DNA of 64,000 bases from Streptomyces sp. MH60 (lineage in GTDB: Bacteria; Actinomycetota; Actinomycetes; Streptomycetales; Streptomycetaceae): assembly GCF_002939385.1 (NCBI RefSeq), contig NZ_MULI01000002.1, positions 186,001 to 250,000 of the forward strand, read 5' to 3'. Positions 58,557 to 64,000 of the stretch are shown in pieces. The notes beneath the pieces are model-generated. The model was given only the letters and a program-made list of their open reading frames with translations, was not told the DNA's origin and did no database searches. How positions within the stretch are numbered: position 1 is the stretch's first letter; the number at the start of each line of letters is the position of its first letter. The position numbers and the translations under genes are program-made.

Positions 58557-59147
58557 TCACCCCCTCTCCGGCTGGTCCGCCGCTGCCTCGGTGACCGTCT
58601 GGTCCCGCGCGGGAATGACGAAGGCACCTCGTCCGTGTCCTCTTTCGGACCCCCACACCGCTTCCCCGGCGCGGTCGGCCTCGGCGATCGCCGTCGTACG
58701 CGTGCCATCCGCCACCAGACTGCTGGCGGTCACGGTCCGGCGTGGCTCGCTCGCCACGGCCATCAGCCAGGCGGCCGCAGCCGGGGGCGTCCGCGGGGGA
58801 ACGACCAGCAGGTTCCAACGACCCACGTGAGAGGAGAGCAGCAAGAGTTCGTGCTTGTCCTGCTCGTGGCGAAACGAGCCCACCTGCACCACATGCCCGG
58901 CGACAGACGCTTTGCGCGGGACGACTGGCCACTGGGCGGGATTCACCGTGACCTGGGTGATCCGCCCCCACAGCGGATCGAGAACGGACACCATTGCGGG
59001 CAGTTCGGCGCTGAGATCACGAGAGGGCGGCCACCACGCGCCGTCCAGCAGGGGTGGTGCCGAACCGTCGTGAACAAGCGACAGACGCACGCGAGACACG
59101 GAACGCCGGTCTTCGGACGTCATCGCAGGGGAGACAGTCGCAGTCAT
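58557..59147 (-). CDS. DUF5994-like protein
   Basis: 196 residues from ATG at 59147; an ATG at 59123 is an alternative. The sequence fits the actinobacterial DUF5994 pattern: 'RLSLVHDG', 'LLDGAWWPPSRDLSAELPAM', 'WGRITQVTVNPAQWP', 'EQDKHELLLLSSHVGRWNLLVVPP' and 'AAAWLMAVA'. Function is unknown; no signal peptide or membrane segment is present. Members are small soluble proteins frequent in Streptomyces and sometimes stress-induced. The gene for a small membrane protein follows immediately. Confidence 0.8.
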   Translation of the reverse strand: MTATVSPAMTSEDRRSVSRVRLSLVHDGSAPPLLDGAWWPPSRDLSAELPAMVSVLDPLWGRITQVTVNPAQWPVVPRKASVAGHVVQVGSFRHEQDKHELLLLSSHVGRWNLLVVPPRTPPAAAAWLMAVASEPRRTVTASSLVADGTRTTAIAEADRAGEAVWGSERGHGRGAFVIPARDQTVTEAAADQPERG

Positions 59148-59465
59148 AACGCGAACCCTGCCCCGGGCGGGCCTGAGCCAGCCCGGCGTATTCGATCACC
59201 GAGAACGGCACAGGCGCGAAATGTCCGTGCGCGGAGTGTCCCCGGTTTGTCCAGCGTACTCTTCGCGGTGCCCGAGCGGGCCGTGCGTCGAGGGTCGTCA
59301 TGACGTCCCAGGAGACTCCTCCCGCCAGAGACACGGCCCGTGTGGAGGGACCGGGTCCGGTCGTGGCTGGAGTGCAGCCGATGAGGCCGATCTCTTCGTG
59401 GGCGGTTCGTAATGTGATATCCGCTTCTGGCTGGGGTCGGGGCAAGGTCGCTGGTGGAGGGACAG
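59148..59465. other. Intergenic region with no feature seen
   Basis: About 318 bases upstream of the DUF5994-like gene. Both strands were read: no credible gene, RNA or repeat was found. Short open stretches have poor codon bias. It must contain the promoter for the minus-strand gene at 59147, but no convincing element was identified. Confidence 0.4.
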
Positions 59466-59740
59466 TCGGCTAATTGCTCCCTGGCGGAGTTGCCGGTGTC
59501 GGTCCCGGTGAGGATGCCGAGTTTGACCAGGGCTTCAGCTTGGCGCGGGTGCCCTCCACGTTCTTCGGCAGCAGTTCGTGGCCGAGGGCTTCGCAGGCGT
59601 CCTTGGCTCGTAGCGGTCTGGTCGTGTGGTTGAAGGCGGCGAGGATGCGGGGGTAGTCCGGGTGCTCGGGCAGGTCCGGCGCGACGGCAGGGAGCGGCGG
59701 CGCAAACGGCTCTCGGCACCGGTCATCACTCGCGTTCTCC
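59466..59740 (-). pseudogene. Winged-helix-like regulator remnant
   Basis: On the minus strand 'PDLPEHPDYPRILAAFNHTTRPLRAKDACEALGHELLPKNVEGTRAKLK' is followed, after a one-base frame change near 59530, by 'LVKLGILTGTDTGN'. The pattern '...VEGTRAKLKRLVxxGILTExxxGxF' is the C-terminal winged-helix-like end of small proteins often found beside transposases in Streptomyces. The frameshift and lack of a start suggest a dead fragment. Confidence 0.55.
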
Positions 59741-59956
59741 TTCGACGTCCCGCCCGGAATCCATGGCAGCTCGAGGAGAGCTGGATGACGAGGTGTGCCG
59801 GACGGCATGCGAACGCCGACTCCGTCGTCTGCGCGGCCCGGCGGGCCGGCTCGAAGGCCGCTTCCGTGTACGTCGGTTACCGGATCGAGTGACCGGGTGA
59901 CCGAGTTCGTCGCTCCGTTCGACGCCGGACGTCGACAACGGCGTGTCGGAAGTGGA

Positions 59957-60652
59957 TCAGGTCGTAGTGGCGAGTTCGACGAGCTGGCGGGCCGTGCCGG
60001 CCGGATCGACGAGGTGATGCAGGTGCGCTCCGGGCAGGTGTCCCACGCGCCAGCCGCGTTCGTGCGCCTCGGCCGCGAACTCGTTATAGGGCGGGCCGAA
60101 CAGTAGGTAGGAGCAGGGATGGTCGTCCCAGCCGACCGGGGCCGGGACGTGCTGCTCGTAGTAGGACAGCGGCAGGGTGGGCTGTTCCTCGATGACGGTG
60201 CGCCGCACCACGGGATCGGAGAACATGGGGGCGACATCGGCCTCGTCCCACCAGTCGGTCCAGCGGGGCAACATGCCGTTCACAGCCATGGATCGGAGAA
60301 ACTCCAACTGTTCGGCCGGGGCGACCGGGGTCGTTCCGGTCCGGGCCGGCAGTGCGGCATCGACGAAAATCGAGTGGGTCACCCGATGGGTGAGTCCCGA
60401 GCGGATCGTCGGGAGGAACAAGCCGGCGTTGCTGTGGACGACCAACATGACGGGGCTGTCGGCCGGGACCTGCCGGAGGTCGTCGTGGACGGCCTCGGCG
60501 ATGCGTGGCCAGAAGGGCGGAGACCCGAAGGCTGTCTGCAGGAGCGAGGGGATCCGTACTCGGTATCCCGCACCGGTCAGGTGTTCTCCCACGGGACGCC
60601 AGGTCGAGGGGCCTACGGACGGACTGTGGACGAGCACGAAGGTCGGCTGCAT
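59957..60652 (-). CDS. Alpha/beta hydrolase
   Basis: 231 residues from the ATG at 60652, where the conserved first strand 'TFVLVHSPSVGPSTWRPVGEHL' begins; the open frame further upstream is not family-like and no strong ribosome site is seen. The nucleophile elbow reads 'LVVHSNAGLFLP' (Ser near residue 76), with Asn-Ala-Gly after the Ser as in EstA/AB-hydrolase 6 members. The catalytic His is likely in 'GAHLHHLVDP' near the C-terminus; the Asp/Glu is less certain. It is a soluble esterase or amidase-type enzyme with unknown substrate. It is near, but probably not in an operon with, the TetR gene 191 bp upstream. Confidence 0.8.
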   Translation of the reverse strand: MQPTFVLVHSPSVGPSTWRPVGEHLTGAGYRVRIPSLLQTAFGSPPFWPRIAEAVHDDLRQVPADSPVMLVVHSNAGLFLPTIRSGLTHRVTHSIFVDAALPARTGTTPVAPAEQLEFLRSMAVNGMLPRWTDWWDEADVAPMFSDPVVRRTVIEEQPTLPLSYYEQHVPAPVGWDDHPCSYLLFGPPYNEFAAEAHERGWRVGHLPGAHLHHLVDPAGTARQLVELATTT

Positions 60653-60843
60653 GCGGGTGATTCTGTCGCCCGCGCCGGCGTGGGCGCGACCGGCTCGGCT
60701 GAGAGCAGAGCACCCGCTCACGGGGCCGGAGTGGCCCGCCCGTACCGCGGAGCGGCTGGCAGGCGGCGGGCTGCCGGGTCGCGGTCGGCGTACACGAGTA
60801 CAGGCCCCGGCTTCGTACGGGCACGGCGTGCGTGCGGCACGTC

Positions 60844-61722
60844 CTAGCCCACGCTGCCCGGGAGGCCGCGCCGGGCGAGATCGGCCTCGATGCCGTCGAG
60901 GACTCCGGCGAGGCCGGCGAGGAACAGGGCGTCGAGATCCCAGGGGTCGGCGCCCGCGCGCATGGCCGGGCCGAGCCGTGGATAGGCGCCGGGGGCGAAT
61001 AGCGGAGCTCGTACGGCTTCCGGGGAAGTGGCCCCCCGGCGGGCGGCGTCAGCCGACCGTCGCTCGGCCTCCACGTCGCTGACGTAGGTCAGTGCCACGC
61101 CCTGGACGTAGGAAGCGAACATGAACATGTAGCGGAAGGCGTCGGCAGGCTCCAGGCCGAGGCCGTCGAAGGAGGAGAAGGCGCTCTCGCTGTCGGCCGC
61201 GAGCGCGGGGCTGAAGTGCGCACGGGTCGTCACCAGGACCTTCGCCAGAATCCACGGATGGCGATGGTAGAGCTCCCAGTCGCGGCGGGCGGCACGTTCG
61301 AGGCCGTGACGCCAGTTCTGCGGCGGTGTGTCGGGCAGGGGGACGTCGGACAGTGCGGCCTCCACCATCATGGCCACCAGATCGTCTTTGGACCTCACGT
61401 ACCGGTACAGGGCCATGGTGCTCGCTCCGAGGTCAGTCGCGACCCGGCGCATCGACAGGGCTTCGAGTCCCTCGGCGTCGGCGACGTCGATGCCCGCCCG
61501 CGCGATGCGCTCGGCCGACAGGTGGGGCGCGCCGTCGTCGCCTGCCGGCGAAACGGCCGTCGAGCTGTGCGCCAGGGTGAGGTCCGGCTCCGTCGTCTCC
61601 CCGGTCCTGCGCGCTCGATACGCCCGCGCCTGGCAGGCCCGCGAGCAGTAGCGCCTCGGGCGGCCCCGGTCAGCGGGCTCCAGGCCCTTTCCGCAGGACG
61701 CGCAGGTCGCGTGCTCTGCCAC
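60844..61722 (-). CDS. TetR-family regulator with N-terminal zinc-binding motif
   Basis: 292 residues from a GTG at 61722 with AGAGG seven bases upstream; a GTG at 61743 would add seven residues. Residues 5-40 carry 'CASCGKGL' and 'RRYCSRACQARAYRARR', a four-Cys zinc-ribbon-like knuckle of the type found before some actinobacterial TetR proteins. The TetR helix-turn-helix follows ('IARAGIDVADAEGLEALSMRRVATDLGASTMALYRYVRSKDDL', about 72-114), then a TetR_C-type ligand domain. It is divergent from an MFS exporter, and a perfect 15-base inverted repeat lies between them. The usual logic applies: it represses the exporter, and probably itself, until a drug-like ligand binds. Confidence 0.9.
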   Translation of the reverse strand: MAEHATCASCGKGLEPADRGRPRRYCSRACQARAYRARRTGETTEPDLTLAHSSTAVSPAGDDGAPHLSAERIARAGIDVADAEGLEALSMRRVATDLGASTMALYRYVRSKDDLVAMMVEAALSDVPLPDTPPQNWRHGLERAARRDWELYHRHPWILAKVLVTTRAHFSPALAADSESAFSSFDGLGLEPADAFRYMFMFASYVQGVALTYVSDVEAERRSADAARRGATSPEAVRAPLFAPGAYPRLGPAMRAGADPWDLDALFLAGLAGVLDGIEADLARRGLPGSVG

Positions 61723-61826
61723 CCTCACACCTCTTTTCGTCACACTCGCTCATGTGTGTCGAAATCCTATCGTGCCTCGGACGAAAGCGCCCCGGAGCAC
61801 CGGAAATTCCCAGTTCGATAACTCGC

Positions 61827-61857
61827 TTGCGGCCTGCCGCCCAGGGGGGCTTACTCT
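61827..61857 (+). promoter_or_regulatory. Possible promoter of the MFS exporter gene
   Basis: TTGCGG (61827-61832) and TACTCT (61852-61857) are separated by 19 bases, slightly long. The operator palindrome starts 12 bases further on, a suitable place for repression. Confidence 0.4.
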
Positions 61858-61869
61858 GTACACGGCGGT

Positions 61870-61884
61870 GCGTACTAAGTACGC
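61870..61884. promoter_or_regulatory. TetR operator candidate
   Basis: GCGTACT-A-AGTACGC is a perfect inverted repeat with a one-base centre in the 227-bp gap between the divergent TetR regulator and MFS exporter genes. It is the typical size and position for a TetR-family binding site. Confidence 0.75.
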
Positions 61885-61949
61885 GACGAGTGACGCAATG
61901 CGTCCCCGCCGCCGTTCCGTCACCCGCCACAGGAGCAGGAGTACACGAC

Positions 61950-63515
61950 GTGATGCATGCGAACGAGAGAGCCGGAACCCGGCAATGGGCAGGGCTCGCC
62001 GTCCTGGTGCTGCCCTGCGTGCTGGCCTCGATGGACATGTCCGTCATGTTCGTCACCCTGCCCTCCCTGACGGCCGACCTCAGACCCAGTGGCTCCCAGT
62101 TGCTGTGGATCATGGACGCGTATGGATTCCTGCTGGCCGGTCTCCTGATCACGATGGGCACGCTCGGCGACCGGATCGGACGGCGCCGGGTGCTGCTGAC
62201 CGGGGCCGCCGCCTTCGGGCTCGCCTCCGCCCTGGCCGCCTGGGCGTCCAGTCCGGAAATGCTGATCGCCACCCGCGCGCTCATGGGCATCGCGGGCGCC
62301 ACGCTCGCGCCCTCGACCCTGGCCCTGATCCGGAACCTCTTCCACGACGACCGGCAGCGGGCCACCGCCGTCGGCATCTGGACGGCCGGATTCGCGGGTG
62401 GCGCCGTCGTCGGCCCGATCATCGGCGGCCTCCTGCTCGAACACTTCTGGTGGGGTTCGGTCTTCCTGGTCAACATTCCCGTCATGGCCCTGCTCCTCTG
62501 CCTCGGTCCGCTCCTGCTCCCCGAGTTCCGCGACCCGAAGCCGGGCAGCCGCTTCGACCTGCTCGGCGCTCTGTTGTCCCTGGTGGCAGTACTCGCCGTG
62601 ATCTACGGCATCAAGACGACCGCCGAGCATGGAATCGAGTGGGCCGGGGCCGGGTCCGTCCTCGCGGGCGTGACGGCGGGAGCCCTGTTCCTGCGCCGCC
62701 AGCACACCACCCCGAATCCGATGATCAACATCACGCTGTTCCGCACCCGCTGGTTCAACGTGCCCCTGCTCATCGACGCCCTGGCCACCTTCGCCATGGT
62801 CGGATTCTCGCTGTTCAACTGGCAGTTCATGCAGCTCGTCCTGGGCATGAGTCCTCTCAGGTCGGCCCTGTGGTCGCTGCCCACCTTCCTCGTGATGCCC
62901 GTGGGCATCGCCCTGGCCACGGGCATGGCACACCGCATCGGCAAGCCCCGCGTCATGACGGCCGGCCTGCTGGTGGCGGCCGCGGGCTACATCGGACTGA
63001 CCCTCATCAGGCCCGATTCCGGCATCCTCCATCTCGTGTGCGCCCTGACCGTGGTCTCCTTCGGCATCGCCGGTGTGGCCGCCGTCGTCACCGACGTGAT
63101 CCTCTCCGCCGCGCCACCGGAACGGGCCGGGGCCGCTTCCTCCCTCGCGGAGACCTCCGCGGAGTTCGGCGGCGCCCTGGGCATCGCGATTCTGGGCAGC
63201 ATCGGCACCGCCGTCTACCGAACACAGATGGAATCCCGGGCTCCGGCGAACCTCACCCCCGAACAACTGGCCGCCGTGGAGGACACCCTGGGTGGCGCGG
63301 TCGACACCGCCCGGACACTGCCGGCCGATACCGCCGCGGCCCTGCGGAACGCCGCTTTCGAAGCCTTCACTCACGAGCTCCGGATCGCCGCCGTGCTCAG
63401 CGCGGTCCTGACCGCCGGCGGAGCACTCCTCATCGCCCGCCTGCTCCGCCCCTCACGCACCCGACCGGCGGACCGTGACCCGGCTCCGGAGGACCTGGGG
63501 CGGGCCCCCGCGTGA
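61950..63515 (+). CDS. DHA2-type MFS drug exporter (14 TM)
   Basis: 521 residues. GTG at 61950 is eight bases after AGGAG; the ATG immediately following is equally possible. The longer open frame upstream to 61752 contains the promoter and operator, so is not coding. The first helix carries 'LASMDMSVMFVTLPSL' (motif D1-like, Asp-rather-than-Ile variant); loop 2-3 has 'GTLGDRIGRRRVLL', and helix 5 has motif C 'GFAGGAVVGPIIGGLLLE'. Fourteen hydrophobic segments and the 'LTPEQLAAVEDTLGGA' extracellular loop before the last helix are typical of the EmrB/QacA/SmvA group. It exports hydrophobic cations or drugs by proton antiport. Expression is probably controlled by the divergent TetR protein. Confidence 0.92.
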   Translation: MMHANERAGTRQWAGLAVLVLPCVLASMDMSVMFVTLPSLTADLRPSGSQLLWIMDAYGFLLAGLLITMGTLGDRIGRRRVLLTGAAAFGLASALAAWASSPEMLIATRALMGIAGATLAPSTLALIRNLFHDDRQRATAVGIWTAGFAGGAVVGPIIGGLLLEHFWWGSVFLVNIPVMALLLCLGPLLLPEFRDPKPGSRFDLLGALLSLVAVLAVIYGIKTTAEHGIEWAGAGSVLAGVTAGALFLRRQHTTPNPMINITLFRTRWFNVPLLIDALATFAMVGFSLFNWQFMQLVLGMSPLRSALWSLPTFLVMPVGIALATGMAHRIGKPRVMTAGLLVAAAGYIGLTLIRPDSGILHLVCALTVVSFGIAGVAAVVTDVILSAAPPERAGAASSLAETSAEFGGALGIAILGSIGTAVYRTQMESRAPANLTPEQLAAVEDTLGGAVDTARTLPADTAAALRNAAFEAFTHELRIAAVLSAVLTAGGALLIARLLRPSRTRPADRDPAPEDLGRAPA

Positions 63516-63612
63516 CGCTGACGCACACGGGGCGGTGAACTCGCGGCCTGCCTCGGTTCCATGAGGGAGTTCGCCGGGAGGCGTGCGCCCCTTCGGCACA
63601 TGCGGACCAGTG

Positions 63613-63642
63613 GGTGAAGGGCCGGTCGCACGGCCCTTCACC
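63613..63642. terminator. Perfect 12-bp hairpin downstream of the MFS gene
   Basis: GGTGAAGGGCCG and CGGCCCTTCACC pair without mismatch around a six-base loop, about 100 bases after the exporter stop. It probably stops transcription from both this gene and the convergent reading entering from the right edge. Confidence 0.75.
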
Positions 63643-63732
63643 TCGCCGGGGAGACCGGTCTCGACTCCACCACCCGAGCGCGAAGCGGACGTGGCCTGTC
63701 AGGTGGGACGGGGAAAGGTGCGCGACGGGGCA

Positions 63733-64000
63733 TCTCAGTCCGGACGCCGACAAGTGGTGCCGACGCTGGACGCCGGTAGGGCGGTCCGACCCCCCCGCTG
63801 GGTCTGCCCGCCTGGGGCGGTCCCTGGACGATTGCTCCCGCCCGAACCGGTCCCGCAGCCGCAGGGCGATGAGCGCGGTGAGTGCGAAGACCGCGACCTC
63901 GTAGGCCATGGTGCGGGCGAACGCCGAGTTCGCGCCGTCGGCCGGTGCGAAGTACGCCAGCCCGGCCGCCGTCACTCTGACCGAGCCGCCGAGTTGCTGG
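63733..64000 (-). CDS. C-terminal end of an MFS transporter (partial, possibly frameshifted)
   Basis: Reading in from the window edge the minus strand gives 'QQLGGSVRVTAAGLAYFAP', a short loop and 'TMAYEVAVFALTALIALRLRDRFGRE', the last two helices of a DHA2-type MFS transporter. After that the frame runs on without a stop to 63430, through the terminator hairpin and into the other exporter gene, which is unnatural. A run of seven C at about 63789-63795 is a likely indel site; one base change there would let translation end at the TGA near 63735. The body of the gene lies outside the window. Confidence 0.55.

Noticed and set aside
59466..59740. Intact transposase or insertion sequence
   Set aside because: Only a winged-helix-like fragment of a type sometimes found beside transposases is present; no DDE/DEDD motif or terminal inverted repeats were seen.
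1..64000. tRNA, rRNA, riboswitch or MbtH-like gene
   Set aside because: None recognised on either strand by reading; a covariance-model search would be needed to exclude small RNAs.

Overview
The window looks like a Streptomyces (or close actinomycete) chromosome. Base composition is very G+C-rich with G/C-biased third codon positions, many starts are GTG or TTG, a Streptomyces-type type VII secretion (ESX) locus is present, and two rare TTA leucine codons sit in the antibiotic-type genes. All calls come from reading the sequence; no database search was run.

Region 1 (about 1-37.9 kb) is a type VII secretion locus with its cargo. A right-handed beta-helix protein runs off the left edge on the minus strand. 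Then come a mycosin (MycP) that has lost its catalytic Asp, the triple-ATPase motor EccC (minus strand), the 11-TM channel EccD and the membrane component EccB. Two small Esx proteins follow behind their own promoter, then a T7SS-associated acidic protein, a 1195-residue AAWKG-type protein with an Ala/Lys coiled coil and 'PDGS' repeats, a YbaB/EbfC-like protein and a third WXG-like protein. Next is a 5235-residue giant, probably the main secreted cargo. It carries an N-terminal WXG/CpnT-like helical region, a recently duplicated internal module, an HELAH metalloprotease-like domain, two His...Cys modules with caspase/CPD-like spacing and a separate C-terminal domain. Three accessory genes close the locus: an SseB-like T7SS-associated protein, a 982-residue protein ending in a degenerate ADP-ribosyltransferase-like domain, and a membrane-anchored ricin-type lectin. 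EccE is not seen, as is usual for Streptomyces ESX loci.

Region 2 (about 38-55.7 kb) is a small nonribosomal peptide/polyketide cluster. A lipoprotein gene is divergent from an NRPS (C-A-PCP-TE). The NRPS is coupled by a stop/start overlap to an NRPS-PKS (A-PCP-C-A-PCP-KS-KR-ACP-TE, with no AT), and a TauD-type Fe/2OG dioxygenase follows. The set NRPS + NRPS/PKS + TauD, a proline-type second A domain and a Val/Ile-type first A domain match the detoxin/rimosamide family core. A glycosyltransferase and a sugar-nucleotidyltransferase-like gene sit beside it. Both megasynthase genes carry an in-frame TTA codon (bldA control), and a near-consensus promoter with an upstream 18-bp palindrome precedes them.

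Region 3 (about 55.7-64 kb) is a decayed border followed by ordinary accessory genes. It holds a DUF1254/DUF1214 pseudogene with several frameshifts and a nonsense codon, a two-TM potassium channel, a broken DUF664/DinB-type gene, a small membrane protein plus a DUF5994-like protein, a winged-helix-like remnant and an alpha/beta hydrolase. A zinc-motif TetR regulator is divergent from a DHA2-type MFS exporter with a perfect operator between them. The C-terminus of another MFS transporter enters from the right edge. No rRNA, tRNA, CRISPR array or intact insertion sequence was seen.
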